DNA of 14,122 nucleotides. Origin: JAZGBC01 sp036444495 (lineage in GTDB: Bacteria > Pseudomonadota > Alphaproteobacteria > Kiloniellales > J153). The stretch spans positions 1 to 14,122 of the forward strand of contig JAZGBC010000008.1 of assembly GCA_036444495.1 (NCBI GenBank), given 5' to 3'. This document shows positions 1 to 6,862 of the stretch, in pieces. The notes below the pieces were generated by a model. It ran no database searches, was not told the origin of the DNA, and saw only the letters and a program-made list of their open reading frames with translations. Position 1 is the stretch's first letter. Each line of letters starts with the position of its first letter. Made by a program: the position numbers and the translations under genes.

Positions 1-1171
1 CCGGAACCGCGGTCGACTCCATGGATATTGCGAGGCCCTGGATCACGTTCGTGCCGTGGCCGGTGGTCGAAGCCTGGGCGATGCTGCGCACCGGGCGGTA
101 TTCGGTACTGGTGTAGTACTCGGTCACCCAGATGATGGCGCCGGTGATGGCCAGTCCGACCAGCCCGCAATAGTAGAGGTAGCGTGCCGGAAAACTTTTG
201 TCCTGGATGGTGAGCACGGTATCGGTGCCAAGCACCCAGTCGGTAACGAACCACAACAGGACCGCCGAAATCAGAGCGGAAACGATGAAGCCCTTGTAGA
301 GCGCACCCATGATGCTCTGGCTCGCACCCAGGCGCACGAAGAAGGTGCCGATCACCGAGGCGATGATACAGGCGCCGCCGATCACCAGCGGGTAGAGCAT
401 GGCCTGTTCGAGGATGTCGTTGCCGGCGAAGAAGATCGAGGCCAGCACCATGGTCGCGACCACGGTGACCGCATAGGTCTCGAACAAGTCCGCGGCCATG
501 CCCGCGCAGTCGCCGACGTTGTCGCCAACGGCGTCGGCGATGACCGCGGCGTTGCGCGGGTCGTCCTCGGGGATTCCGGCCTCGATCTTGCCGACCAGGT
601 CGCCGCCGACGTCGGCGCCCTTGGTGAAGATGCCGCCGCCCAGGCGCGCGAAGATCGAGATCAGCGAGGCGCCGAAACCGAGCCCGATCAGGGGTTCGAT
701 GAGATCCCGGCCTTGGAACTCCATGGCGAGCAGGACGGCGTAGTAGCCAGCCACCGCGAGCAGCGCCAAGCCGGCGACCAGCATGCCGGTCACCGCGCCC
801 GAACGGAACGCGATCGCCAACCCCTCGGCCAGGCCCTTGCGGGCCGCCTCGGTGGTGCGCACGTTGGCGCGCACCGAAACGTTCATCCCGATGTAGCCGG
901 TCAAGCCGGAAAGCGTGGCGCCGATCAGGAACCCGATCCCGACCGTGATGTCGAGGGCGAAGGACACGATCAGGAAGACCACGACCCCGACCATGGCGAT
1001 GGCGCGGTACTGGCGGTTGAGGTAGGCCTGCGCACCTTCCTGGATCGCGGCGGCGATCTCCTGCATCCGCGCCGAACCGGCATCCGCGGCCAAGACCGAA
1101 CGCGAGGCCCAGAATCCATAAACCAGCGCCAGCACGCCGCAGATGAGGACGAAGATCAACTGCGTCGACAT
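1..1171 (-). CDS. hppA: Membrane-bound proton (or sodium) pumping pyrophosphatase, 3' end beyond window
   Basis: Hydrolyses pyrophosphate in the cytoplasm and uses the energy to pump H+ (or Na+) across the inner membrane. Only the first 390 residues are present; the family is usually around 700, so the C-terminal half lies beyond position 1. Reading starts at ATG 1169-1171, behind GGGAAG with a 5-nt spacer. Visible family signatures are GGGIFTKGADVGGDLVGK (about residues 178-195), the acidic PPi/Mg site EAGIPEDDPRN (197-207) and DAVGDNVGDCAGMAADLFE (213-231). Several hydrophobic helices are clear (about 3-20, 57-75, 78-95, 128-150, 260-280, 295-313). The Lys/Ala position that separates K+-independent from K+-dependent enzymes falls outside the window, so subtype and pumped ion cannot be told. 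It follows the fliL-like gene on the same strand after 197 nt, which holds a possible promoter of its own. Confidence in family is very high. Confidence 0.97.
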   Translation of the reverse strand, partial: MSTQLIFVLICGVLALVYGFWASRSVLAADAGSARMQEIAAAIQEGAQAYLNRQYRAIAMVGVVVFLIVSFALDITVGIGFLIGATLSGLTGYIGMNVSVRANVRTTEAARKGLAEGLAIAFRSGAVTGMLVAGLALLAVAGYYAVLLAMEFQGRDLIEPLIGLGFGASLISIFARLGGGIFTKGADVGGDLVGKIEAGIPEDDPRNAAVIADAVGDNVGDCAGMAADLFETYAVTVVATMVLASIFFAGNDILEQAMLYPLVIGGACIIASVIGTFFVRLGASQSIMGALYKGFIVSALISAVLLWFVTDWVLGTDTVLTIQDKSFPARYLYYCGLVGLAITGAIIWVTEYYTSTEYRPVRSIAQASTTGHGTNVIQGLAISMESTAVP

Positions 1172-1195
1172 TTAAGCTTCCCTTTTTGTGATAAC

Positions 1196-1213
1196 CGGGC
1201 GCACGGGCGCCCG
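1196..1213. promoter_or_regulatory. Hairpin in the hppA leader
   Basis: A perfect 7-bp inverted repeat, CGGGCGC and GCGCCCG with a 4-nt loop, ends 24 nt before the hppA start codon on the minus strand and lies just upstream of its Shine-Dalgarno sequence. No T-run follows in either direction, so it is not an intrinsic terminator. It could form a 5'-UTR stem; any role is unknown. Confidence 0.4.
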
Positions 1214-1231
1214 TCCGGATGGTCCCCCGAG

Positions 1232-1247
1232 TTTCGCAGGTGCGAAA
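1232..1247. promoter_or_regulatory. Perfect 7+7 bp dyad upstream of hppA, possible operator
   Basis: TTTCGCA-GG-TGCGAAA is an exact inverted repeat with a 2-bp centre. It lies 60 nt upstream of the hppA start and just downstream of the candidate -10 at 1257-1262, where a repressor operator could sit. The regulator is not known. In RNA its 2-nt loop would be too tight, which favours a DNA-binding site over a hairpin. Confidence 0.4.
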
Positions 1248-1256
1248 ATCGCGCGG

Positions 1257-1285
1257 AAAATGCCAGAAGCCGTGCGGGAAGGCAA
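1257..1285 (-). promoter_or_regulatory. Candidate sigma70-type promoter for hppA
   Basis: On the minus strand TTGCCT (1280-1285) is followed after 17 nt by CATTTT (1257-1262). The -35 is fair and the -10 weak, as is common in GC-rich alphaproteobacteria. It would let hppA be transcribed apart from the upstream rib/thi genes. Pattern match only. Confidence 0.3.
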
Positions 1286-1295
1286 CCGTTCGTGA

Positions 1296-1331
1296 CGGGG
1301 GAACCGGCGCCAGGACCGGGGGAACCGGCGC
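1296..1331. repeat. 15-bp direct repeat, two copies
   Basis: CGGGGGAACCGGCGC occurs at 1296-1310 and again at 1317-1331, exact over 15 bp and offset by 21 bp (about two helical turns). It lies between the fliL-like gene and the hppA promoter region. Function unknown: a duplication or paired binding sites. Confidence 0.55.
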
Positions 1332-1367
1332 GAGGCTCGCCGGCCGCGTTATCTTACCCCCCCTAAC

Positions 1368-1847
1368 TTAACCCTGCTGCGGCTTTCGCCTGTTCATTCT
1401 CTGGATGAGAACGGCCTTGATGAGGCCCTTGCCAATTACCCGCTCGCTGACCCGGTAGATTCGCTCCTTGACGAAAGGAAGATCGTAGCCCCGCTCCTGC
1501 ACATAGCGCAGCGCGAAAAGACTGTGCAACTCGGTTAAGATCGCGTCCCTTAGTGGCCGTACGAGTTGCTCCACCTCCTTTTTTTCTAGGGGATGGACCA
1601 ATTCCACCGCCATGATCAGCGTCAGATGGAGGATGACCCGTCCTTCGCGGATGATCGGCATGACCAGCGGCTTGATCTCGATGTACCGCGTTGCCTCGAT
1701 CAGGCCCACCTCTTCCTCCGCCATGGCAGCAGCGAGCTGGGCCTCGGCGCTCAGCTCCGGTTGCTCGCGCAGCAGGAACCACCAGGCGCCGCCGCCGGCC
1801 CCGGCGAAGAGCAGTATTAGAACGAAAAGGACGGCAATCCGGTTCAT
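1368..1847 (-). CDS. FliL-like single-pass membrane protein of unknown role
   Basis: A 159-residue protein with a short positive N-terminus, one hydrophobic segment (about residues 4-26) and an acidic linker, so most of it should be periplasmic. Residues 54-151 follow the FliL pattern: a strand-like start (RYIEIKPLVMPI), a second strand of alternating hydrophobics (GRVILHLTLIMAVEL), a long amphipathic helix (LEKKEVEQLVRPLRDAILTEL) and a basic C-terminal stretch ending GLIKAVLIQRMNRRKP. FliL associates with the flagellar stator and basal body, but no flagellar gene is near; the neighbours are thiL and hppA. GGAG stands 7 nt before ATG 1847, supporting the start. The FliL likeness is by eye and weak. 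A safe label is conserved membrane-anchored protein. Confidence 0.75.
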   Translation of the reverse strand: MNRIAVLFVLILLFAGAGGGAWWFLLREQPELSAEAQLAAAMAEEEVGLIEATRYIEIKPLVMPIIREGRVILHLTLIMAVELVHPLEKKEVEQLVRPLRDAILTELHSLFALRYVQERGYDLPFVKERIYRVSERVIGKGLIKAVLIQRMNRRKPQQG

Positions 1848-1952
1848 GGGCGCACTCCGGGCCTTCCGATGGGGATTTCCACCCCGCCGTCATATCGTGC
1901 CCGGCGTGAACAAGAGGTTAATCCGGCCTAGTAGGATCCCGGCGCGCATTGG

Positions 1953-2933
1953 CTAGAAGTGGGTCCAGCCGCCCTTCGGCAGCTCCATCTCCCGGCCCGC
2001 CCCGTCGATCGCCGCCACGCCCTGCCCCTCCGTCATCGCTCCGATCCGGGTAATGGGAAGGTCGAGCGCCAGCGCCAGCGCCGCCAGGGCCTCGGCCTTC
2101 TCGGCGCCCGCGGTGAAGAGCAGCTCGTAATCGTCCCCACCGGACAGGATAACCGGCCTCAATCCGGGATCGGCCGCCAGCGCCGCCCGGGCCGCATCCG
2201 ACAGGGGCAGGGCCGCCGCCTCGACCCGGCCGGCCAGGCCGGAACCCGCGGCGATGTGCCCCAGATCGGCAATCAGTCCGTCCGAGATATCGATGACGGC
2301 GCTGGCCAGGCCCTCGAGCGCCAGCGTCCGGCCCAACTCCAGGCGCGGCTCGGGCAGGCGGTAGCGCGCCGCCAGGGCTTCGCTGTGCTCCCTGCTCAAA
2401 CCGGGCAATTCGCCGCGCAGCGCCTTGAGACCCAGCGCACCGTCGCCGAGGGTGCCGGAAACGTATACCCGATCGCCGGCGCACGCGGTCGAGCGTTTGA
2501 GAGCCTTTTCCCTGGGCACCTCGCCCAACGCCGTGAGCGACAGGGTGAGCGGCCCCGGCGTCGATACCGTGTCCCCGCCGTAGAGCGCGATGCCGAATTC
2601 TTTTTGATCTTCGGCCAGGCCCGCGGCGAAGGCTTCGACCCAGGTCTCCTCGGTGTCGCTCGGCAGGGCAAGGGTGATGAGATAGCCGCGCGGGACGGCG
2701 CCCATGGCCGCCAGGTCCGACAGATTGACCCGCAGCAGCTTGCGCCCGACCAGATCCGGCGGGTCATCGGGCAGGAAGTGCACGCCGGCCACCAGGGCAT
2801 CGGCCGTGACCACGAGGTCCTTTTCCCGCGCCACTTGAAACACGGCCGCGTCGTTCGCCAGGCCGTCGGCGCCCGGCGCATCCTTGGAGAGGGGCGCGAA
2901 GTACCGGGCGATCAGGTCGAACTCGCCGCGCAT
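1953..2933 (-). CDS. thiL: Thiamine-monophosphate kinase
   Basis: ATP-dependent phosphorylation of thiamine monophosphate to thiamine diphosphate, the last step of cofactor synthesis, in the cytoplasm. At 326 residues it is close to the usual length of about 325. The PurM/ThiL-fold motifs come in order: LANDAAVF (about 25-32), VTADALVAGVHF (42-53), NLSDLAAMGA (70-79), GGDTV (119-123), the hinge VSGTLGDGALGL (158-169), DISDGL (215-220) and GGDDYELLF (265-273). The Asp residues in these motifs are the Mg-ATP ligands of the family. GAGGGA stands about 8 nt before the ATG. It lies 30 nt downstream of nusB; nusB-thiL pairing after ribH is a common proteobacterial arrangement, consistent with co-transcription. 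Confidence 0.97.
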   Translation of the reverse strand: MRGEFDLIARYFAPLSKDAPGADGLANDAAVFQVAREKDLVVTADALVAGVHFLPDDPPDLVGRKLLRVNLSDLAAMGAVPRGYLITLALPSDTEETWVEAFAAGLAEDQKEFGIALYGGDTVSTPGPLTLSLTALGEVPREKALKRSTACAGDRVYVSGTLGDGALGLKALRGELPGLSREHSEALAARYRLPEPRLELGRTLALEGLASAVIDISDGLIADLGHIAAGSGLAGRVEAAALPLSDAARAALAADPGLRPVILSGGDDYELLFTAGAEKAEALAALALALDLPITRIGAMTEGQGVAAIDGAGREMELPKGGWTHF

Positions 2934-2963
2934 CGTTCTTGTCCCTCGATTCGAGTCTTGTCT

Positions 2964-3491
2964 CTAGCCCGGCTCCGGCGACCCGGCGCCGGCGAACTCC
3001 TCGGGACGCAAGGCGCGCGCCAGCCGGTCGAGCACGCCGTTGACCAGACCCGGCTCCTTGCCGCTGAAGAAGGCGTCGGCCAGATCCACGTACTCGGAAA
3101 TGATGACCCGGGCCGGCACGTCAATGCGGCGCGACAGCTCGAAGGTCCCGGCGCGCAGGACGATGAGCAGAAGCGTCTCCAGGCGTTCGACGGGCCAATC
3201 CTCGTCCAGCACGGCGGCCAGCATGTCGTCCAACTCGTCCTGCTCCGCGGCAACGCCGCGCAGCAGATCGCCGAACAGCGTCCGATCGGCCGCGGCCAGG
3301 GACAGCCCGTCCAACTCCTCCCTGAAGCGGTGATCGAGAAATTCGCTCAATACATGCTCGGCCGGGGCGCCGGTCATCTGCATCTGATAGAGCGCCTGGG
3401 CCGCCGCCAGGCGGGCCGTGCTGCGCGGCCTATTTCCGCCCGATCGCCCGGCGGCCCCCTTGGCCGCCCCGCTTGCCGGTGAGCCGGTCAT
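2964..3491 (-). CDS. nusB: Transcription antitermination factor NusB
   Basis: Small helical RNA-binding protein that, with NusE (S10), binds boxA in rRNA leaders and allows antitermination. At 175 residues it is longer than the roughly 140 of E. coli because of a basic, low-complexity N-terminus (1-23) and an extra C-terminal tail. The core begins at RSTARLAAAQALYQMQM (about 23-39), matching the arginine-rich RNA-binding first helix of NusB, and ends with the family segment RVIISEYVDLADAFFSGKEPGLVNGVLDRLA, which includes the typical EYVDLA and VNGVLD. The start is ATG 3491 with only AAGG close by as ribosome site, so an unusual start cannot be ruled out. It sits 20 nt after ribH, the common ribH-nusB order. 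Confidence 0.95.
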   Translation of the reverse strand: MTGSPASGAAKGAAGRSGGNRPRSTARLAAAQALYQMQMTGAPAEHVLSEFLDHRFREELDGLSLAAADRTLFGDLLRGVAAEQDELDDMLAAVLDEDWPVERLETLLLIVLRAGTFELSRRIDVPARVIISEYVDLADAFFSGKEPGLVNGVLDRLARALRPEEFAGAGSPEPG

Positions 3492-3511
3492 GGACCTTAT
3501 ACCCTTCAGTA

Positions 3512-3988
3512 TTAGCGCGGATAGAGGTGGAAGTGGCGCTTGACCTCGAGCATGTCCAGGCAGGCGCGCGCCGCCTCGCCGCCCTTGTTCCGGCCCTCGA
3601 CGCTGGCCCGTTCCTTCGCCTGCTCCTTGTTCTCGCAGGTCAGGATTCCATAACCGAGCGCCAGCACGTATTGGCAGGCCAGGTCCTGCAACTTGCGCGC
3701 GCTCTCCGCGCAGATATGGTCGTAATGGCTGGTCTCACCCCGGATGACGCAGCCCAGCGCGATGTAGCCGTCGAAGCGCCGCCGCCCGGCATAGTAGTCC
3801 ATGGATCGGATGCCGATCTGGATCGCGGCCGGAATTTCGAAGGCGCCAGGCACCGAGATCCTTTCGTAAGTCGCGCCCACCCGGTCCAGCTCCGCGATGG
3901 CGCCCTTCGCCAGCTCATCGGCGATGTCCTCGTAATAGGGGGCCTCGACGATCAGGACATGGGGCTTTTCGCTTTCGTCGCTCATCAT
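3512..3988 (-). CDS. ribH: 6,7-dimethyl-8-ribityllumazine synthase
   Basis: Condenses 3,4-dihydroxy-2-butanone 4-phosphate with 5-amino-6-ribitylaminouracil to lumazine, the penultimate riboflavin step. The 158 residues match the family. Visible motifs are SVPGAFEIPAAI (45-56), ALGCVIRGETSHYDHIC (77-93, with the catalytic histidine of the family at H88) and GILTCENKEQAKERA (114-128). Its ATG overlaps the ribBX stop as ATGA, showing translational coupling; a second in-frame ATG follows at once (3985), so the protein may start one residue later. Both of its substrates depend on neighbours: RibBX supplies the butanone phosphate and RibD part of the pyrimidine branch. Confidence 0.97.
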   Translation of the reverse strand: MMSDESEKPHVLIVEAPYYEDIADELAKGAIAELDRVGATYERISVPGAFEIPAAIQIGIRSMDYYAGRRRFDGYIALGCVIRGETSHYDHICAESARKLQDLACQYVLALGYGILTCENKEQAKERASVEGRNKGGEAARACLDMLEVKRHFHLYPR

Positions 3989-5136
3989 CGGTTTCCGTCC
4001 AGCGGGATTGGGCGCTGTTCCACCAGCCGCAGGCCGTAGCCATCGAGGCCGACGATTGTCCGCTTGGTGTTGGACAGCACGATCATGTCCCTCACGCCGA
4101 GATCGAGCAGGATTTGCGCGCCGACGCCATAGTCGCGCAGCTCGCCGAAAGCCTTTTCAGGCTCCCCCATGTGCGTCTTGACGCTCTCGGACAGGCCGCG
4201 CACGGTGGGGTCGCTGAGCACGACCAGGACGCCGCGGCCGGCCTGGCTGATCATGCGCATCACGGCTTCCAACTCGCCGCTCTTGCCGCTCGTGCGGTCG
4301 CCCAGGGCGTCGTCCAGCACGTCGAGCACGTGGACGCGCACCAGAACCGGTTCCTCGGCCGAAAGGTCACCCTGCCAGAGCGCGACATGTTCGCCCTGGC
4401 CGATCTCGTCCTTGTAGACCGCCATCTGGAATGCGCCGCCGAAGCGGGACGCGAAATCGCCCGTGCTGACGCGCTTGACGGTGCGGTCGTGGCGCCGGCG
4501 GTAGGCGATCAGGTCGGCGATGGTGGCGATCTTCAGGCCGTGGCGCTGGGCGAAGGCGATCAGGTCGTCGCGCCGCGCCATGGTGCCGTCGTCGTTCATG
4601 ATCTCGCAGACCACGCCCGAGGGATTGAGCCCGGCCAGGCGCGCCAGGTCCACCGCGGCCTCGGTATGGCCCGCGCGCACCAGGACGCCCCCGTCGCGCG
4701 CCACCAGCGGGAACACGTGACCCGGCGAGACCAGATCCTCGCGTCCCGTGCCGGGGTCTATGGCGACGGAGATCGTGCGTGCCCGGTCGGGCGCCGAAAT
4801 GCCGGTCGTGATGCCATCGCGCGCCTCCACCGAGACGGTGAAGGCTGTCTCGTGGCGTGACTCGTTCTTCTGCGCCATGAGCGGCAGGTCGAGCTCCTCG
4901 ATCCGCTCGCGGGTGAGCGCCAGGCAGATAAGGCCGCGCCCGTGCTTGGCCATGAAGTTGATCACTTCCGGGGTGGCCATCTGGGCCGGGATCACCAGGT
5001 CGCCCTCGTTCTCGCGGCCCTCGTCATCCACCAGAATGAACATGCGGCCGTTGCGGGCCTCCTCGATGATATCCTCGGCCGGGGAGACCAGTTCGCCGAA
5101 GGTCGCGCGCCAGGGTTCCTGTTTAATTGTCGCCAT
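3985..5136 (-). CDS. ribB: 3,4-dihydroxy-2-butanone-4-phosphate synthase fused to degenerate RibA-like domain (RibBX type)
   Basis: The N-terminal half (about 12-215) converts ribulose 5-phosphate to 3,4-dihydroxy-2-butanone 4-phosphate. It shows the acidic loop DDEGRENEGD (37-46), the metal-binding region RAGHTEAAVDLARLAG (154-169, with H157) and GVVCEIMNDDGTMAR (174-188). The C-terminal half (about 220-383) has the GTP cyclohydrolase II fold by sequence pattern (RVHVLD, AGRGVLVV, GVGAQILLDLGV, IVLSNTKRTIVGLDGYGLRLVEQRPI). It lacks the three zinc cysteines: aligned by eye they are D272, S283 and K285, and the EGRxIGL catalytic stretch is replaced by SDPTVRGL. So cyclohydrolase activity is not expected. 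Similar inactive fusions (RibBX, described in Shewanella and common in proteobacteria) support full RibB activity. The gene starts 3 nt after ribE and overlaps ribH. Confidence 0.95.
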   Translation of the reverse strand: MATIKQEPWRATFGELVSPAEDIIEEARNGRMFILVDDEGRENEGDLVIPAQMATPEVINFMAKHGRGLICLALTRERIEELDLPLMAQKNESRHETAFTVSVEARDGITTGISAPDRARTISVAIDPGTGREDLVSPGHVFPLVARDGGVLVRAGHTEAAVDLARLAGLNPSGVVCEIMNDDGTMARRDDLIAFAQRHGLKIATIADLIAYRRRHDRTVKRVSTGDFASRFGGAFQMAVYKDEIGQGEHVALWQGDLSAEEPVLVRVHVLDVLDDALGDRTSGKSGELEAVMRMISQAGRGVLVVLSDPTVRGLSESVKTHMGEPEKAFGELRDYGVGAQILLDLGVRDMIVLSNTKRTIVGLDGYGLRLVEQRPIPLDGNR

Positions 5137-5139
5137 GCC

Positions 5140-5754
5140 TCAGTCTCTCTCCATGAGGCGCTGAACGTAGCGCGCCAGCAGGTCGATTTCCAGGTTGACG
5201 CGCACCCCGGCCCGGCAGGCCCCGAATGTGGTGGCCTGGGCCGTATGAGGAATGATATTCACTTCGAAGCGGCCCCGGCCTCCCCCGCCCCGGCCTTTCC
5301 CGTCCCGCACCTCGTTGACCGTGAGCGAGACCCCGTCGAGGGTGACCGAGCCCTTGGGCGCAATCAGCCGCATCAGGTCCCCAGGAGCCGAAAAGGCCAA
5401 GCGCAGGGAGTCACCCTCCTCGCGCCGCTCCAGGGCCTCGGCCACTCCGTCCACGTGTCCGGAGACCAGGTGTCCACCCAGTTCCTCGCCGAGCTTGAGC
5501 GCACGCTCCAGGTTGACCCGCGTGCCGGGTTCCCAGCCGCCCAGGGTGGTCTTGGCCAGGGTCTCGGCCGAGGCGTCCACGGCGAAGCAGTCGGGACCGG
5601 TCTCGATCACGGTCAGGCAGACCCCGGAGCAGGCGATCGAGGCGCCGATGTCGATCCCGGCCGTATCGTAAGAGGTCTCGAACACGAAGCGGGTGTCGCC
5701 GCGCTTCTCCACCTGCCGCACCCGGCCCAGATCGGTGATGATTCCCGTGAACAT
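5140..5754 (-). CDS. ribE: Riboflavin synthase, alpha subunit
   Basis: Dismutates two lumazine molecules to riboflavin plus 5-amino-6-ribitylaminouracil. Its 204 residues hold two tandem lumazine-binding domains. The first starts with the invariant MFTGII and has SGVCLTV (43-49) and a DASAETL segment (60-66); the second has GGHLVSGHVDG (93-103), GSVTLDGVSLTVNEV (135-149) and NIIPHT (166-171). The C-terminal helix NLEIDLLARYVQRL is typical. An oddity is a glycine/arginine-rich insert, DGKGRGGGGRGR (151-162), between two strands of the second domain. A GGGTCAGGGC purine-rich stretch precedes the ATG, 9 nt after the ribD stop. Some genomes call this gene ribC. Confidence 0.97.
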   Translation of the reverse strand: MFTGIITDLGRVRQVEKRGDTRFVFETSYDTAGIDIGASIACSGVCLTVIETGPDCFAVDASAETLAKTTLGGWEPGTRVNLERALKLGEELGGHLVSGHVDGVAEALERREEGDSLRLAFSAPGDLMRLIAPKGSVTLDGVSLTVNEVRDGKGRGGGGRGRFEVNIIPHTAQATTFGACRAGVRVNLEIDLLARYVQRLMERD

Positions 5755-5763
5755 GCCCTGACC

Positions 5764-6843
5764 CTAGGTCACCCGCCGGTAGGTTTCCACCAGATCGTCG
5801 CCCGCCTTCTGGACGCTTATCAACGCGAACGCCGGCGCCTCGGCCAGGCGTTCGACGCCGAGCCCGGAAACGGCGGGCAGCCCGTCGCCGCCGATAATTT
5901 TCGGGGCATGAAACCAGATCAGGCGGTCGACCAGGCCCCGAGCCAGCAGGGCCGCAGCCAGATGGCCGCCGCCCTCGACCAGAAGGCGCGTAATCCCCCG
6001 CCCGCCCAGCGCCTTGAGCGCCGCGGCGAGTGAGATGTTCTTGTCGCTCTCCGGCATCAAGGGGACGACCTCGACGCCCGCGTCCTGGTAAGCCTTGCGC
6101 CTTTCCCGGTCGGCGTCATCCCGGGTCAGCAGCCAGGTCGGCTGCGCCTTGGCCCCGGCCACCAGGTCGTGGGTCAGCGGCAGACGCAAGCGGCTGTCGA
6201 GCACCACGCGCACCGGCGCCTCCTCCTCCAGGCCGTCGAGCCGCACGTCCAGCCGGGGATTGTCGGCGACCGCCGTATTGCTGCCGATGAGAACCGCGTC
6301 ATGCCGGGCGCGCAACAGGTGGACGCGGGCGCGCGCCGGCTCGCTGGTGATCCAGCGGCTCTCGCCGCTCTTGGTCGCGATGCGCCCGTCGAGCGTGGCG
6401 GCCAGTTTCAGGGTAACCAGCGGCCGTCCCTCGCTCCGATGCAACAGGTAGCCGGCGTTGACCTCGGCGGCCTCATCGGCGCAGAGACCGAGCGCCACCT
6501 CGATCCCCGCCGCGCGCAGTGTCGCCAGGCCCTGGCCATTGACCCGCGGGTCCGGGTCCTCGATCCCCACCACGCAACGGGCAATCCCGGCCGCGATCAG
6601 CGCCTCGGCGCACGGCGGGGTCCGGCCCTGGTGGGCACAAGGTTCCAGCGTCACGTAGGCGGTGGCGCCGCGGGCCGCCTCGCCGGCCCGGTTCAGCGCC
6701 TCGGTCTCGCCGTGGGGCCGGCCGGTCGGCCGCGTCCAGCCCCGGCCCACGACCCGGCCCTCGCGGACCAGGACGCAGCCCACCGACGGGTTGGGCGCCA
6801 CGTTGCCCAGGCCCCGCTCGGCCAGGGCCAGCGCAGCGCGCAT
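5764..6843 (-). CDS. ribD: Bifunctional riboflavin deaminase/reductase RibD
   Basis: Deaminates the GTP-derived pyrimidine and then reduces its ribosyl side chain. From ATG 6843 the protein is 359 residues (E. coli 367). The deaminase domain (about 1-140) shows APNPSVGCVLV, the zinc motif H44-G-E46 and TLEPCAHQGRTPPC with C69 and C78. The reductase domain (about 141-359) shows LKLAATLDGRIATKSGESRW, the NADPH-site segment AVLIGSNTAVADNPRL and LLVEGGGHLAAALL. Start choice is uncertain. The reading frame is open upstream to 6948, but that would overlap nrdR by 86 nt; ATG 6843 leaves a 19-nt gap after nrdR but no strong Shine-Dalgarno and loses a few residues before HMRAAL. A TTG start inside nrdR remains possible. 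Confidence 0.93.
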   Translation of the reverse strand: MRAALALAERGLGNVAPNPSVGCVLVREGRVVGRGWTRPTGRPHGETEALNRAGEAARGATAYVTLEPCAHQGRTPPCAEALIAAGIARCVVGIEDPDPRVNGQGLATLRAAGIEVALGLCADEAAEVNAGYLLHRSEGRPLVTLKLAATLDGRIATKSGESRWITSEPARARVHLLRARHDAVLIGSNTAVADNPRLDVRLDGLEEEAPVRVVLDSRLRLPLTHDLVAGAKAQPTWLLTRDDADRERRKAYQDAGVEVVPLMPESDKNISLAAALKALGGRGITRLLVEGGGHLAAALLARGLVDRLIWFHAPKIIGGDGLPAVSGLGVERLAEAPAFALISVQKAGDDLVETYRRVT

Positions 6844-6862
6844 GTGGCCGAGATCGGACGGG

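Noticed and set aside
1333..1350. GC-rich inverted repeat after the fliL-like gene as an intrinsic terminator
   Set aside because: A short GC stem can be drawn around 1326-1344, but no T-run follows on the minus strand.
56..1366. Long open frame on the plus strand opposite hppA, rich in Gly/Asp/Arg
   Set aside because: It is a shadow of the hppA gene on the minus strand, which shows full family motifs; the plus-strand product is low-complexity with no recognisable domain.
1959..3482. A 507-residue plus-strand open frame across thiL and nusB
   Set aside because: Both genes read convincingly on the minus strand with family motifs. The long antisense frame is a GC-rich codon artefact.
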